Shown here: positions 8,859 to 19,155 of the stretch, piece after piece | Numbering within the stretch: the first letter of the stretch is position 1 | Layout of the letters: every line of letters starts with the position of its first letter | DNA from: Pelagibacteraceae bacterium AG-325-E13 | GTDB lineage: Bacteria > Pseudomonadota > Alphaproteobacteria > Pelagibacterales > Pelagibacteraceae | DNA: 64,000 bases | Reading direction: 5' to 3' | Assembly: GCA_003282965.1 (NCBI GenBank) | Contig: QBYF01000001.1 | Location: 62,001-126,000 of the forward strand | The notes under the pieces: model-generated | Seen by the model: only the letters and a program-made list of their open reading frames with translations | The model's database searches: none | What the model was told of the DNA's origin: nothing | Translations under genes and position numbers: made by a program

Positions 8859-9215
8859 ATGAAAGTATCTGCAACACAATCAGCTTTAAATCTTCTATCT
8901 AAACTTCAAGAAAAATATGGTGAGAAGCTAATGTTTCATCAATCTGGAGGATGTTGTGATGGCAGCGCTCCTATGTGCTTCCCAGAAGGTGAATTTCCTT
9001 TAGGTGATAATGATATCAAACTGGGTGAAATAGGAGGTGTTCCCTTTTATATGAATGGTGATCAATATGAAAAGTGGAAGCATACCGACCTTACTATAGA
9101 TGCTGTAAAGGGAATAGGTGGGATGTTTTCATTAGACAATGGAACTGGAGAAAGATTTTTAACAAAATCAGAAATTTGCTTAGTAGTTGATAACGAAGAG
9201 CAAAAAACTGGCTAA
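8859..9215 (+). CDS. DUF779 domain protein, aldehyde dehydrogenase partner
   Basis: Small soluble protein (118 aa) of the DUF779 family, function unknown, repeatedly found next to acetaldehyde-type aldehyde dehydrogenases, as here. The conserved core FHQSGGCCDGSAPMCFPEGEF contains three cysteines and a histidine and could bind metal or act in thiol chemistry. LGEIGGVPFYM and FSLDNGTGERFLTKSE follow. I chose the ATG at 8859 because relatives begin with a VSATQSAL-like segment; the ATG at 8841 would add six residues and lies inside the hairpin. No clear Shine-Dalgarno precedes either start, so coupling to the upstream gene or low expression is likely. Confidence 0.8.
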   Translation: MKVSATQSALNLLSKLQEKYGEKLMFHQSGGCCDGSAPMCFPEGEFPLGDNDIKLGEIGGVPFYMNGDQYEKWKHTDLTIDAVKGIGGMFSLDNGTGERFLTKSEICLVVDNEEQKTG

Positions 9216-9258
9216 TCTCTTTATAGACAACCCTATAAATATCTGTATTTAATATTAT

Positions 9259-11934
9259 ATGAGCCAATTTTTGTTGACTGATATAAGAGGTAAATTTCTC
9301 AACTATTTCAAAAAAAATAGTCATGAAATAGTAGATTCCAGTAACTTGGTTCCAAATAACGATCCAACACTAATGTTTACCAACTCTGGAATGGTTCAGT
9401 TCAAAAATGTTTTTACAGGTTTAGAAAAAAGACCATACAAAAGAGCCACTACATCTCAAAAATGTGTAAGAGCAGGTGGAAAACACAATGACTTGGAAAA
9501 CGTTGGTTATACTCCCCGCCATCATACATTTTTTGAAATGCTAGGAAATTTTTCGTTTGGTGACTATTTTAAAGAGCAAGCAATACATCATGCTTGGAAA
9601 TTACTTACTAAAGATTTTCAATTACCTAAAGAAAAACTTTTAGTTACGATATTTCATGAAGATGAGGAGTCTTTTAATTTATGGAAAAAAATCGCTGGTC
9701 TAAAAGAGGATAAAATAATTAAGATATCAACAGCAGACAATTTTTGGTCAATGGGCGAGACCGGACCTTGCGGACCATGTTCAGAAATATTTTACGATCA
9801 TGGAGATAAACTCAAAGGAGGTCTACCAGGCAGCACAGATCAAGATGGAGATAGATACATAGAAATATGGAATCTTGTCTTCATGCAGTTTGAACAAATT
9901 TCAAAAGATAAAAGAATTAATCTACCTAAACCATCTGTAGACACAGGAATGGGTCTTGAAAGAATGACAGCAGTTCTTCAAGGAACACATGATAACTATA
10001 AAATTGATCATTTTAAAAAAATAATATCTGCCTCGTCAGACATTATCAAATCTTCAATCACTGATAAAACTATTGCTAGTCATAGAGTGATATCTGATCA
10101 TTTAAGAGCTAGCAGTTTTTTGATAGCTGAGGGAATTTTACCTTCTAATGAGGGTCGCGGATATGTTTTAAGAAGAATAATGAGAAGAGGAATGAGACAT
10201 GCGCATTCGTTAGGAAGCAAGTCACCAATTTTTTTTAAACTTTTTGATGTTTTACTAAATGAAATGAAAAAAAGTTATCCAGAATTAGAAACAAGCAAAG
10301 ATCTCATAGTAGAAACTTTAAAAAATGAGGAAGAGAAATTTTCTTCTCTTCTTGAAAGAGGTATGAAAATTTTAGATGATAATTTAGATAAAGTACAAAA
10401 TAATACACTACCAGGCTCAATTGCTTTTAAATTGTACGATACCTATGGTTTTCCCGTAGACTTAACTGCTGATATTTTAAGAACAAAAAATATTAAAGTT
10501 GACAATTCAGCCTTTGAGCAAGAAATGGAAAAAAGCAAAACTTTAGCAAGAGCTAATTGGAAAGGTTCTGGAGATAAGTTAGTAGAGGAAAAATGGTTTA
10601 AAATTAGAGAAGAACTAAAACCAACAGAATTTTTAGGTTATGAGTTTGTTAAAGCTGAAGGAGTTGTTTTAAAAATTTCTAAAGATAATAAATTTGTTGA
10701 TAGCGCTGAATCAGGAAGTAATGTTGAAATTATCACAAATCAAACACCTTTTTATGGAGAGTCCGGAGGTCAGGTTGGAGATCAGGGAATAATTTTTAAT
10801 TCAGATTGTAAAATTAATATTACTGATACACAAAAAAAAATGGGAGATCTTTTTGTTCATACTGGAAAAATTGAGTCTGGTGCAATAAAAATCGGCCAAA
10901 GCGTTAATCTTGAGATAAATGTTGAAGATAGAAATAATTCTAAGGCTAATCATTCAGCAACACATTTGCTACATGAGTCTTTAAGAAGGATTTTAGGTAA
11001 ACATGTTACTCAAAAGGGGTCATTGGTTTCTCCAGAAAGATTAAGATTTGATTTTAGCCACAACAAACCAATTGAAAAAGAAGAAATGATTAAAATTAAT
11101 AAAGTTGTAAATGAAATAGTCGACAGTTCAACTGAGGTACAAACAAGAATAATGACACCTAAAGAAGCAGTTAAAATGGGCGCTTTAGCCCTTTTTGGAG
11201 AAAAGTACGGTGAAGAAGTGCGAGTAGTATTTATGGGCAAAGATTCTAATGGTTTTTTTTCAACGGAGCTTTGTGGGGGTACACATGTAAAAAATACAAA
11301 AGAAGTTGGAAAGTTTAAAGTTATTAGTCAGTCATCAATCGCATCTGGCGTAAGAAGAGTTGAAGCTTTAAGAGATAAACAACTTCAAGAGCATGAAAAA
11401 TTCCAAAAACAAGATAAATCAACAAAAGAAAAAACAAACAAAGATCAATTAGAAAAGATTAAAAAAGAACTACTAGGTTACAAAATTAAACCTGATCTAA
11501 ATGAAAACAAAGACTTAGTAGAAAATTTAAAGGTTTTAACTAAACAACTAGAAAAAATAAAAATTAAAAACATTATTAATGATAAGAATAAAAACAAAAT
11601 TAAAGACAAAAAGATCGGTAATTTTATTTTAAGACAACAAATCCTTAACGATTTTCCACCTAAAGAATTAAGGAGTGTTATAGACCAAGGAAAAAAAGAC
11701 ATTAAAAATGGTATAATTATCAGCATATCTACTTTTGAAGAAAAAGTTGGAGTTGCAATTGGAGTTACAAATGATCTTGTTTCAAAATACGACGCGGTTA
11801 GTCTTGTAAAAATTGCATCAGAAATTCTTGATGGAAAAGGAGGGGGTGGAAGAAAAGATTTTGCTCAAGCTGGTGGAACAAATAAAAATAAAATAGATGA
11901 TGCTTTTAAAGCAATAACTAATAAAATTAATTAA
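9259..11934 (+). CDS. alaS: alanine--tRNA ligase
   Basis: Class II alanyl-tRNA synthetase (891 aa, full length). The catalytic domain shows [14 protein letters not shown], motif 2 around [20 protein letters not shown], and the GMGLERM motif 3. The editing domain has the [12 protein letters not shown] zinc ligands and the ELCGGTH cysteine/histidine site. The C-terminal DHHA1 domain carries [15 protein letters not shown]. It is separated from DUF779 by 43 nt. Its stop overlaps the convergent icd stop by 8 nt within the palindrome TTAATTAA (11927-11934). RecA, alaS and icd close together is a known alphaproteobacterial arrangement; here the aldehyde dehydrogenase pair is inserted. Confidence 0.98.
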   Translation: MSQFLLTDIRGKFLNYFKKNSHEIVDSSNLVPNNDPTLMFTNSGMVQFKNVFTGLEKRPYKRATTSQKCVRAGGKHNDLENVGYTPRHHTFFEMLGNFSFGDYFKEQAIHHAWKLLTKDFQLPKEKLLVTIFHEDEESFNLWKKIAGLKEDKIIKISTADNFWSMGETGPCGPCSEIFYDHGDKLKGGLPGSTDQDGDRYIEIWNLVFMQFEQISKDKRINLPKPSVDTGMGLERMTAVLQGTHDNYKIDHFKKIISASSDIIKSSITDKTIASHRVISDHLRASSFLIAEGILPSNEGRGYVLRRIMRRGMRHAHSLGSKSPIFFKLFDVLLNEMKKSYPELETSKDLIVETLKNEEEKFSSLLERGMKILDDNLDKVQNNTLPGSIAFKLYDTYGFPVDLTADILRTKNIKVDNSAFEQEMEKSKTLARANWKGSGDKLVEEKWFKIREELKPTEFLGYEFVKAEGVVLKISKDNKFVDSAESGSNVEIITNQTPFYGESGGQVGDQGIIFNSDCKINITDTQKKMGDLFVHTGKIESGAIKIGQSVNLEINVEDRNNSKANHSATHLLHESLRRILGKHVTQKGSLVSPERLRFDFSHNKPIEKEEMIKINKVVNEIVDSSTEVQTRIMTPKEAVKMGALALFGEKYGEEVRVVFMGKDSNGFFSTELCGGTHVKNTKEVGKFKVISQSSIASGVRRVEALRDKQLQEHEKFQKQDKSTKEKTNKDQLEKIKKELLGYKIKPDLNENKDLVENLKVLTKQLEKIKIKNIINDKNKNKIKDKKIGNFILRQQILNDFPPKELRSVIDQGKKDIKNGIIISISTFEEKVGVAIGVTNDLVSKYDAVSLVKIASEILDGKGGGGRKDFAQAGGTNKNKIDDAFKAITNKIN

Positions 11935-13141
11935 GTTTCTTTTTTAGGTTAGAGTTTATTGCTTCTAAAAATTGATTGGTTGTTAGGAATTTTTGATCTT
12001 TGCTGATTAGTATTGCTAAATCTTTAGTCATAGAACCGCTTTCAACAGTTTCAATACAAACTTTTTCAAGTGTTTCTGCAAATTTAATTAGCTCTTGATT
12101 TCCATCAAGATTTCCTCTGTGAGATAAACCTCTAGTCCATGCGAATATAGAAGCTATAGGATTTGTAGATGTTTCTTTACCTGCTTGGTGTTGTCTATAA
12201 TGTCTGGTTACGGTCCCGTGAGCCGCTTCTGCTTCTGCTATTTTTCCATCTGGAGTTCTTAATACACTGGTCATTAGTCCTAGAGAACCATATCCTTGAG
12301 CAACTGTATCTGATTGAACGTCCCCGTCATAGTTTTTGCATGCCCAAATATATTTTCCACTCCATTTCATTGCACAAGCAACCATATCATCAATTAATCT
12401 ATGTTCATAAGTTATTCCTGACTCCTCAAACTTATTTTTAAACTCTTTTTGAAATATTTCTTCAAATATATCTTTAAATCTACCGTCATAAGCTTTTAAA
12501 ATTGTATTTTTTGATGAAAAGTAAACTGGCCATTTTCTTTCAAGACCATAATTCATACATGCCCTTGCGAAATCTTTTATAGAATTATCCAAATTGTACA
12601 TTGAAAGTGCAATACCAGGTCCATCAAAATTGAAAACTTCGTGTTCAATTTTATCTTTTCCATCTGCAGACTCCCATTTAACAGTCATTTTTCCCTTACC
12701 AGGAACTTTGAAATCTGTGGCTTTGTACTGGTCTCCAAAAGCATGCCTTCCTACAATTACGCTTTCCGTCCAGTGAGGTACTAACCTAGGAACATTTTTA
12801 CAAATTATAGGCTCCCTAAAGATCGTTCCACCAACTATGTTTCTAATTGTACCATTAGGCGACCTCCACATCTTTTTAAGGCCAAACTCTTCAACACGCG
12901 CTTCATCAGGAGTAATGGTTGCACATTTTACGCCAGCCCCATATTTTTGAATAGCTTTTGCACAGTCAATTGTAATTTGATCGTTAGTTTTATCTCGACT
13001 TTCCATCCCTAAATCATAGTATTTTAAGTCTATATCTAAGTAAGGTTTGATGAGCTTATCCTTAATAAATGACCAAATTATTCTTGTCATTTCGTCACCA
13101 TCTAGCTCAACTACCGGGTTTTTAACTTTAATTTTAGCCAT
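11927..13141 (-). CDS. icd: isocitrate dehydrogenase (NADP+), eukaryotic-like homodimeric type
   Basis: TCA-cycle enzyme converting isocitrate to 2-oxoglutarate with NADPH formation. The protein (404 aa) belongs to the type II group shared by alphaproteobacteria and eukaryotes, seen in [26 protein letters not shown]-like [20 protein letters not shown], and [26 protein letters not shown]. An upstream in-frame extension to 13240 exists, but [17 protein letters not shown] is the standard N-terminus, so I start at 13141; the longer form would also overlap psd. A promoter-like pair lies just upstream. The 8-nt tail-to-tail overlap with alaS leaves no terminator space. Confidence 0.97.
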   Translation of the reverse strand: MAKIKVKNPVVELDGDEMTRIIWSFIKDKLIKPYLDIDLKYYDLGMESRDKTNDQITIDCAKAIQKYGAGVKCATITPDEARVEEFGLKKMWRSPNGTIRNIVGGTIFREPIICKNVPRLVPHWTESVIVGRHAFGDQYKATDFKVPGKGKMTVKWESADGKDKIEHEVFNFDGPGIALSMYNLDNSIKDFARACMNYGLERKWPVYFSSKNTILKAYDGRFKDIFEEIFQKEFKNKFEESGITYEHRLIDDMVACAMKWSGKYIWACKNYDGDVQSDTVAQGYGSLGLMTSVLRTPDGKIAEAEAAHGTVTRHYRQHQAGKETSTNPIASIFAWTRGLSHRGNLDGNQELIKFAETLEKVCIETVESGSMTKDLAILISKDQKFLTTNQFLEAINSNLKKKLN

Positions 13142-13172
13142 AAAATAAAATTTAGATTGATTAAGCAGGATT

Positions 13173-13200
13173 TTTATACATATTAAGAAAAAATTAGCAA
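13173..13200 (-). promoter_or_regulatory. putative promoter for icd
   Basis: On the minus strand TTGCTA (13195-13200) and TATAAA (13173-13178) are 16 bp apart, placing the start of transcription about 25 nt before the icd ATG. A weaker plus-strand pair for psd (TTGATT 13157-13162, 18 bp, TATTAA 13181-13186) overlaps the same DNA, so the two divergent promoters would compete. Both are pattern matches only. Confidence 0.4.
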
Positions 13201-13210
13201 ACTTAAAATT

Positions 13211-13861
13211 ATGTTTAATACCATTTTTCCAAATATTCACAAAGAAGGCTATAAATTTTTAGCCATTGCTATTGTTGCTACATTCATAATTTTGCTTTTT
13301 TCTAAGTTTCTTGGAGCAATTTTCATTTTAATAACAGTTTGGATTTATTATTTTTTTAGAGATCCAGAACGATATTCAATTAATGATGATGCTTTCTTAG
13401 TAAGTCCAGCAGACGGCCTTATAACAAATATTTCAGATCAGACAGGCCCAGTTGAGTTACAGTTGGAAAACAAGACTTATACAAAAGTAAGCATTTTTAT
13501 GAATGTGTTTAACTGTCATGTTAACAGAACTCCATTATCTGGAACAGTTGAAGAAATTAATTATAAGCCTGGTAAATTTTTAAATGCTTCTTTAGATAAA
13601 GCCAGCGAAGAAAACGAGAGAAATTATTATAAAATCAAAAGCAGCAAATCAGGAGAAGAGATAATTATCGTTCAGATTGCCGGACTAATAGCAAGAAGAA
13701 TTGTTTGTGAAGTTGAACAGGGACAAACCCTGAAACAAGGCCAAAGAATTGGAATGATACGATTTGGAAGTAGAGTAGATGTTTACTTTCATAATAAAAA
13801 AATTTTAGCCAAGATAGGGCAAAACGTAACAGCAGGGGAAAGCTTAATAGCTTCTGAGTAA
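13211..13861 (+). CDS. psd: phosphatidylserine decarboxylase, short pyruvoyl type
   Basis: Membrane-associated enzyme (216 aa) making phosphatidylethanolamine from phosphatidylserine. Two hydrophobic stretches lie near residues 15-50. The core has [10 protein letters not shown] and [18 protein letters not shown], and near the C-terminus [10 protein letters not shown], whose Gly-Ser bond is the self-cleavage site that creates the pyruvoyl cofactor (the family's LGST-like position). This matches the compact Psd class of alphaproteobacteria and archaea rather than the longer E. coli enzyme. The stop TAA shares its last base with the ATG of pssA, placing the two phosphatidylethanolamine-synthesis steps in one operon. 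Confidence 0.93.
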   Translation: MFNTIFPNIHKEGYKFLAIAIVATFIILLFSKFLGAIFILITVWIYYFFRDPERYSINDDAFLVSPADGLITNISDQTGPVELQLENKTYTKVSIFMNVFNCHVNRTPLSGTVEEINYKPGKFLNASLDKASEENERNYYKIKSSKSGEEIIIVQIAGLIARRIVCEVEQGQTLKQGQRIGMIRFGSRVDVYFHNKKILAKIGQNVTAGESLIASE

Positions 13862-14652
13862 TGGAAGACAATAAAAAGTTTAAACTAGTTACATCTAAAA
13901 AAACAAGATACTTACTTCCAAATATATTAACACTAGCAGGGGTTTGTCTAGGAATTAGCTCTATAAAGTTTTCAATTGATGGAAATTATAGTTTAGCGGT
14001 AATTTTTATATTATTAGCAGCGGTTCTTGACGCGCTAGATGGAAGAGTTGCTCGCCTTATAAAAGGAACTTCAGAATTTGGTAAAGAATTAGACTCTCTG
14101 ACTGATTTTGTAAGTTTTGGTATTGCGCCAGTTTTTATTTTATATTTTTGGGAATTAAATAAATACGGTAAGCTAGGTTGGACCATTACTTTAATATACT
14201 CAGTATGTTGCGTATTAAGATTAGCAAGATTCAACCTAACTAAATTTGACAAACAACATCTTTGGAAAAATAATTATTTTGAAGGTGTACCGTCTCCTGC
14301 AGGAGGAATACTAATTTTGATGCCTCTAATTTTTGAACTTTCAAGTTTAAATTTTAATTTTGATATTAAGCAAATAAGCCCTTACTTTACAGTTATAATA
14401 GCTATTTTATTGGTAAGCAAAGTTCCAACTTTATCTTTAAAAAAGATATCAGTTTCTCCAAAGACTACAGCTTTTATATTATTAGGCATTGGAACAATTA
14501 TAATTTCTTTATTATTTTATACTTTTGAGGCACTTTTATTTTTTTGTGTAATTTATTTAGTTTCTATTCCTTTCAGTTTTTTCACATATAGGTATAAAAG
14601 TAAGAAAGAAACTTTACAAACATCTGATGATGAGCATGAAGATGTTTTATAA
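13861..14652 (+). CDS. pssA: CDP-diacylglycerol--serine O-phosphatidyltransferase
   Basis: Integral membrane enzyme (263 aa) joining CDP-diacylglycerol and serine to form phosphatidylserine. The CDP-alcohol phosphatidyltransferase signature DGxxAR-x8-GxxxDxxxD is present as DGRVARLIKG...FGKELDSLTD near residues 60-82. About eight hydrophobic segments cover the protein. Gene order psd-pssA is the common alphaproteobacterial arrangement. Overlaps of one base at both ends (with psd and rlmE) imply translational coupling. Confidence 0.95.
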   Translation: MEDNKKFKLVTSKKTRYLLPNILTLAGVCLGISSIKFSIDGNYSLAVIFILLAAVLDALDGRVARLIKGTSEFGKELDSLTDFVSFGIAPVFILYFWELNKYGKLGWTITLIYSVCCVLRLARFNLTKFDKQHLWKNNYFEGVPSPAGGILILMPLIFELSSLNFNFDIKQISPYFTVIIAILLVSKVPTLSLKKISVSPKTTAFILLGIGTIIISLLFYTFEALLFFCVIYLVSIPFSFFTYRYKSKKETLQTSDDEHEDVL

Positions 14653-15278
14653 TGAAAAAATCAAAAAAAAGAAAAAAAAGTAACTCTTGGAAAATAAAAC
14701 AACATAGAGATCAATTTTTTAAAAAGTCAAAAACTTTAGGCTATCGTTCACGTTCAGCTTTTAAATTAATTGAATTAAATAAAAAATATAAGTTTATCAA
14801 AAGTGATAATAAATTACTGGATATTGGAGCTTGCCCAGGAGGCTGGTCTCAAGTTTCAAGTAAGATTATTTCATCAGGAAAGATATTATCTATAGATATA
14901 AAAAAGATGGACGAATTAAAAAATGTTTCGTTTTTACAATGCGACTTTCTTCAAGAAAGCACAAAAGAAAAGATTTTAAATTTTTTTGGGGAAGAACTCG
15001 ATGTTGTGCTTTCAGATATGGCTGCAGACACAACCGGGAATAAGTCCTTAGATTGTATTAGAACGAATAAATTATGCTCGGATGTTATTGAATTTTCGTC
15101 AAAAATTCTTAAACCAAATGGTATTTTAGTATCAAAATTATTTATGGGAGATGATTTTCTTGAAGTAAAGGAATTAGCAAAATCTAAGTTTAAAAAAGTA
15201 GATTTTTTTAAACCAGAAGCTAGCAGAAGTGAGTCTAAAGAGACTTATATACACTGTGCGATATTAAAGACTTTATAA
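14652..15278 (+). CDS. rlmE: 23S rRNA (uridine-2'-O)-methyltransferase RlmE/FtsJ
   Basis: SAM-dependent methyltransferase (208 aa) modifying the ribosomal A-loop uridine (E. coli U2552) late in 50S assembly. The SAM-binding motif LLDIGACPGGWSQV is at about residues 55-68. The K-D-K-E catalytic tetrad is recognisable in RSRSAFKL, VLSDMAAD, LVSKLF and SKETYIH. A lysine-rich N-terminal stretch probably contacts rRNA. The start shares one base with the pssA stop, so it is read from the phospholipid operon. Confidence 0.95.
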   Translation: MKKSKKRKKSNSWKIKQHRDQFFKKSKTLGYRSRSAFKLIELNKKYKFIKSDNKLLDIGACPGGWSQVSSKIISSGKILSIDIKKMDELKNVSFLQCDFLQESTKEKILNFFGEELDVVLSDMAADTTGNKSLDCIRTNKLCSDVIEFSSKILKPNGILVSKLFMGDDFLEVKELAKSKFKKVDFFKPEASRSESKETYIHCAILKTL

Positions 15279-15304
15279 TTTTTAGAAATTGTATATAAGT
15301 TTAT

Positions 15305-16384
15305 ATGGAAGCAATTAAAGAAGCATTAACTTTTGATGATGTTTTATTGCTGCCACGTTATTCTAAAATTTTACCATCGGATACTGATATTTCACTTGAT
15401 CTAAGTAAAAAGATTAAATTAAGATCCCCTTTTTTATCTTCAGCGATGGACACAGTAACAGAGTCCAAAATGGCTATAGCAATAGCTCAAGAGGGCGGGA
15501 TAGGAATTATACATAGAAATTTAAGTATCAAAAAACAAAGTCAGGAAGTGATTAAAGTTAAAAAGAAAAGATTATTAGTTGGGGCTGCGATAGGCACAAG
15601 TTTAGAAGATCTAAATAGAGCAAAGTCTTTAATTGATAATGGTGTCGATCTAGTTGTAATAGATACTGCTCATGGGCATAGTAAAAAAGTTTTAAATATT
15701 TTATCTAAATTAAAAAGTATTTATAAAAAAATATTAATCTGTGTAGGAAATATAGCTACAGGAGAGGCAGCAAAAAAATTATATAACTCCGGGGCAGACA
15801 TTATTAAGGTTGGTATAGGACCAGGATCAATATGTACAACTAGAATGGTTGCGGGCATAGGAGTGCCTCAAATTACAGCTATACAAGAAGTTAGCTCAGC
15901 TTTAAAAGGAAAAAATATAAAAATAATCTCTGATGGAGGTATCAAATTTTCAGGCGATATTGCAAAAGCAATAGCTGCTGGAGCTGATGCTATAATGATG
16001 GGGTCAATTTTTGCAGGGACGGAAGAAAGTCCGGGGAAAAAATTTAAAATAAAAAATAAATTTTATAAACAATATAGAGGAATGGGATCTATAGGAGCCA
16101 TGTCTGCTGGATCTTCTAATAGATATTTTCAAAAAAATTACAAAGACAAATCTAAATTTGTACCTGAAGGAGTAGAAGGAAGAGTAGAATATAAAGGTAA
16201 TGTCGCTAAAATTATTTATCAACTAAAAGGAGGATTAAAGTCTTCAATGGGATATATTGGAGCAAGAAAACTCTCTGATATTAAAAAAAATGGGAAATTT
16301 ATAAAAATTACAAAAGCTGGATTTTATGAGAGCATGGTGCATAGTGTTGAAATGATTGAACCAACATTAAATTACAAATTATAA
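15305..16384 (+). CDS. guaB: IMP dehydrogenase lacking the CBS regulatory domains
   Basis: Catalyses NAD-dependent oxidation of IMP to XMP, the committed step of guanine nucleotide synthesis. At 359 aa it is about 130 residues shorter than usual. The barrel N-terminus ([24 protein letters not shown]) runs through [10 protein letters not shown] and continues directly into LLVGAAIG near residue 91, where bacterial enzymes insert a CBS-domain pair. Catalytic parts are intact: GPGSICTTR with Cys177, and the flap Arg-Tyr at 273-274 (NRYFQ). This is therefore a functional catalytic core without the ATP/GTP-sensing module. It is unlikely to be the GuaB3 paralog because the flap and C-terminus are GuaB-like and guaA follows. 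Confidence 0.94.
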   Translation: MEAIKEALTFDDVLLLPRYSKILPSDTDISLDLSKKIKLRSPFLSSAMDTVTESKMAIAIAQEGGIGIIHRNLSIKKQSQEVIKVKKKRLLVGAAIGTSLEDLNRAKSLIDNGVDLVVIDTAHGHSKKVLNILSKLKSIYKKILICVGNIATGEAAKKLYNSGADIIKVGIGPGSICTTRMVAGIGVPQITAIQEVSSALKGKNIKIISDGGIKFSGDIAKAIAAGADAIMMGSIFAGTEESPGKKFKIKNKFYKQYRGMGSIGAMSAGSSNRYFQKNYKDKSKFVPEGVEGRVEYKGNVAKIIYQLKGGLKSSMGYIGARKLSDIKKNGKFIKITKAGFYESMVHSVEMIEPTLNYKL

Positions 16385-16387
16385 ATT

Positions 16388-16810
16388 ATGATTATGAAAT
16401 TATTAAAAATAATTTTTATTTTTTTTATTCTAAATAATAATTTGTTAGCTAATACAGATTATTTTAATCAAGGCTTAATATTATATAAAAAAAATGATTT
16501 AGAAAAAGCCAAATTCAAGTTTGAACAAGACTTAGTTTTGAATCCAAAAAATGAAAAATCTTATCTTTACCTTTCAAAAATATTCAACACTCAAAATAAA
16601 AAAAAACTTGAAGAACAAAATTTAAATACTGTAATTTTACTTGACCCCAAAAATGAAGAAGCAGTATTCAGTTTAGCTAAGCTCAAGTTAGAAAAGTCAG
16701 ATTACATTGAAAGCAAAAAAATGATAGAAAACTTACTAAAGTTTTGCAAGAATTACTGCCAAAAAAGTTCAGAACTTAAGACGCAGATCGAAAAATCTTT
16801 AAAAAAATAA
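16388..16810 (+). CDS. small secreted TPR-like protein between guaB and guaA
   Basis: I do not recognise a named family. The 140-aa product starts with a hydrophobic signal sequence (KLLKIIFIFFILNNNLLA, likely cleaved before NTDY). A helical tetratricopeptide-like pattern follows: FNQGLILYKKNDLEKAKFKF, a second unit with DPKNEEAVFSLAKLKL, and a C-terminal pair of cysteines in FCKNYCQ that could form a disulfide. It probably acts in the periplasm as a protein-interaction module. Spacing is 3 nt from guaB and 0 nt to guaA, so it is embedded in the purine operon although its predicted location is extracytoplasmic. The start could also be the second ATG at 16394. Confidence 0.7.
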   Translation: MIMKLLKIIFIFFILNNNLLANTDYFNQGLILYKKNDLEKAKFKFEQDLVLNPKNEKSYLYLSKIFNTQNKKKLEEQNLNTVILLDPKNEEAVFSLAKLKLEKSDYIESKKMIENLLKFCKNYCQKSSELKTQIEKSLKK

Positions 16811-18373
16811 ATGCAATTCCAAAATCTTAAGGAAAAAATTATTATTATAGATTTTGGTTCTCAAGTTACTAAATTAATAGCAAGAAGAGTTAGAGACCTT
16901 GGGGTTTTTTCTGAAATCATAGCTATTAAAGATTTAAAGAAAATTAAAAATTATAATAGGATTAAAGGTATAATATTGTCAGGCGGCCCTTCAACAGTAA
17001 CAAAAAAAAAGTTTCCAAGTATTCCTAAAGAAATATTTCAAAAAAAGATTCCTATTTTAGGTATATGTTATGGGTTACAATTAATAACTAAATTATTTAA
17101 CGGCTCAATTAAATCTACAAAAATTAAGAGGGAGTTTGGTAGAGCTGATTTATTTAATAAAAAAAATTCTTTACTTACTAAAAATTTTTTTAATAGAAAA
17201 AATAAGTCTGTTTGGATGAGTCATCAAGATGCTGTAACAAAACTTCCAAAAGGATTTAAATTAATAGCTTCAACTAAGAAATCAAAGTTTACTATAATTG
17301 AAAAAATTAAAGATAAAATATATGGAATACAATTTCACCCTGAAATTACCCATACAGAAAATGGGAAAAAAATATTTGAAAATTTTTTATTTTTAATTTG
17401 TAAAATAAAGAAAAAATGGCAAATAAGTACAGAAAAAGAAAGATTAGTTAGTGAAATTAAAAAGATCGTGCAAAAAGATAAAGTGATTTGCGCCTTATCA
17501 GGAGGAGTAGATAGTAGTGTCGTAGCTTTATTAGTCAATAAAGCCATTAAAAAAAATCTTATATGTATAATGGTAGACACAGGATTAATGAGAAAAAATG
17601 AATTTAAGCAATCTTATAATATCTTTAAAACAAGATATAAATTGAACGTAAAATTAATTAATGCTTCTAAGTTATATTTCAAAAAACTTAAAAATGTTGT
17701 TAATCCAGAAAGAAAAAGAAAAATAATAGGCAAGCTTTTTATTAAGATCTTCGAAAGAGAGTCAAAAAAATTCAAAGGAATAAGATATCTTGCTCAAGGA
17801 ACATTATATCCAGACGTTATTGAAAGTCGATCAGCAACAGGAAGTCAATCATCTAAAATAAAATCACATCATAACGTTGGTGGTTTACCCAAAAAGATGA
17901 ATTTGAAATTAATAGAACCTCTAAAAGAATTTTTCAAAGACGAGGTTAGGATATTGGGAAAATCATTAGGATTAATCGAGAGTATAAGAAATAAACATCC
18001 ATTTCCTGGGCCAGGGCTAGCAATTAGAATTTTAGGTAAAATTACACCTCAAAAAATAAAAATTCTTCAAGAAGCCGATTATATTTATATTAATGAACTA
18101 ATTAATCACGGACTTTATCATAAGATATGGCAAGCTTATACAGCACTGTTACCCATGAAAACAGTTGGAGTTATGGGAGACTCTAGAACTTACGAATATA
18201 CATGCTTATTAAGAGCTGTAACTTCCGAAGACGGTATGTCTGCAGACTATTTTAATTTTCCTAAGAATTTTTTAGATAAAATTTCAAATAAAATTATTAA
18301 TGGAGTACCTGGCATTAACAGAGTGGTATATGATATAACATCTAAACCACCTAGTACTATTGAGTTGGAATGA
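16811..18373 (+). CDS. guaA: GMP synthase (glutamine-hydrolysing)
   Basis: Converts XMP to GMP using glutamine and ATP (520 aa, normal length). The N-terminal class I amidotransferase domain has the nucleophile in [10 protein letters not shown] and the His/Glu pair in [11 protein letters not shown]. The ATP-pyrophosphatase domain has the P-loop [14 protein letters not shown]. The C-terminal dimerisation domain ends with KPPSTIELE. With guaB upstream this gives both steps from IMP to GMP. The stop overlaps the panB start by 4 nt. Confidence 0.98.
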   Translation: MQFQNLKEKIIIIDFGSQVTKLIARRVRDLGVFSEIIAIKDLKKIKNYNRIKGIILSGGPSTVTKKKFPSIPKEIFQKKIPILGICYGLQLITKLFNGSIKSTKIKREFGRADLFNKKNSLLTKNFFNRKNKSVWMSHQDAVTKLPKGFKLIASTKKSKFTIIEKIKDKIYGIQFHPEITHTENGKKIFENFLFLICKIKKKWQISTEKERLVSEIKKIVQKDKVICALSGGVDSSVVALLVNKAIKKNLICIMVDTGLMRKNEFKQSYNIFKTRYKLNVKLINASKLYFKKLKNVVNPERKRKIIGKLFIKIFERESKKFKGIRYLAQGTLYPDVIESRSATGSQSSKIKSHHNVGGLPKKMNLKLIEPLKEFFKDEVRILGKSLGLIESIRNKHPFPGPGLAIRILGKITPQKIKILQEADYIYINELINHGLYHKIWQAYTALLPMKTVGVMGDSRTYEYTCLLRAVTSEDGMSADYFNFPKNFLDKISNKIINGVPGINRVVYDITSKPPSTIELE

Positions 18374-19155
18374 TGTCTAAAAAAATTAAAAATATATTAT
18401 TAAAAAAAAATAAAAATAAGATTGTGAGTTTAACTGCTTATTCAAAAAACTATGCAAAAATATTAGATAAACATTGTGATATAATTTTAGTTGGAGACTC
18501 AATGGCAAATGTTTTATACGGAATGAAAAATACACATAAAATTACTTTAGATACAATTATTCAACATGGGATAAGTGTCAGAAAAGGAGTCAAAAAATCT
18601 TTATTGGTTGTTGATATGCCTAAAGGTACATATAAAAATCCATCAGAAGCGAAGAAAAATGCAAAAAAAATTATTAAAAGAACAAATTGTGATGCTGTAA
18701 AAATCGAGAGTAATAATAAAAATTTTAAAATAATTAGAGAAATAATAAAAGCAAAAATACCTGTTATGGGACATATAGGCTTCACTCCACAATTTAAAAA
18801 TACTTTTAGAGTAGAGGGAAAAAACAAAAAACAGGTTAAAAAATTAATTAAAGAGGCAGTATCAATTGAAAAAGCAGGAGCCTTTTCAATTGTTTTAGAA
18901 TGTATTACTCCAAATACAGCTAAGATTATTACAAATATGCTTAAGATACCTACAATTGGAATAGGATCATCTCTAAATTGTGATGGGCAAATCTTAGTTA
19001 CAGATGATATTTTAGGTTTAAGTGGATTTTATCCAAAATTTGTAAAGAAATACATTAATTTAAACACAGCAATTGAAAAAGTTGTAAAAAAATATAGTAA
19101 GGATGTTAAAAATAAGTTATTTCCCAAAAAAAAAAATTTTTTATATGGAAAATGA
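18370..19155 (+). CDS. panB: 3-methyl-2-oxobutanoate hydroxymethyltransferase
   Basis: First enzyme of the pantoate branch of pantothenate (vitamin B5) synthesis, transferring a one-carbon unit from methylenetetrahydrofolate to 2-oxoisovalerate (261 aa). Family motifs are the N-terminal [26 protein letters not shown] with the metal-binding Asp, [17 protein letters not shown], and [12 protein letters not shown]. No panC or other pan gene is adjacent. It overlaps guaA by ATGA and the following YfgM-like gene by 11 nt, so it is part of the long guaB-bamB transcript. Confidence 0.93.
   Translation: MMSKKIKNILLKKNKNKIVSLTAYSKNYAKILDKHCDIILVGDSMANVLYGMKNTHKITLDTIIQHGISVRKGVKKSLLVVDMPKGTYKNPSEAKKNAKKIIKRTNCDAVKIESNNKNFKIIREIIKAKIPVMGHIGFTPQFKNTFRVEGKNKKQVKKLIKEAVSIEKAGAFSIVLECITPNTAKIITNMLKIPTIGIGSSLNCDGQILVTDDILGLSGFYPKFVKKYINLNTAIEKVVKKYSKDVKNKLFPKKKNFLYGK

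Noticed and set aside
13142-13240. 33-residue N-terminal extension of isocitrate dehydrogenase
   Set aside because: It lacks family similarity, contains the putative promoter, and would overlap psd. The standard N-terminus begins at 13141.
16811-19155. Long poly-A runs in guaA and panB as frameshift or slippage sites
   Set aside because: The frames stay intact and A-runs are frequent throughout because of low G+C and lysine codons. No alternative product is evident.
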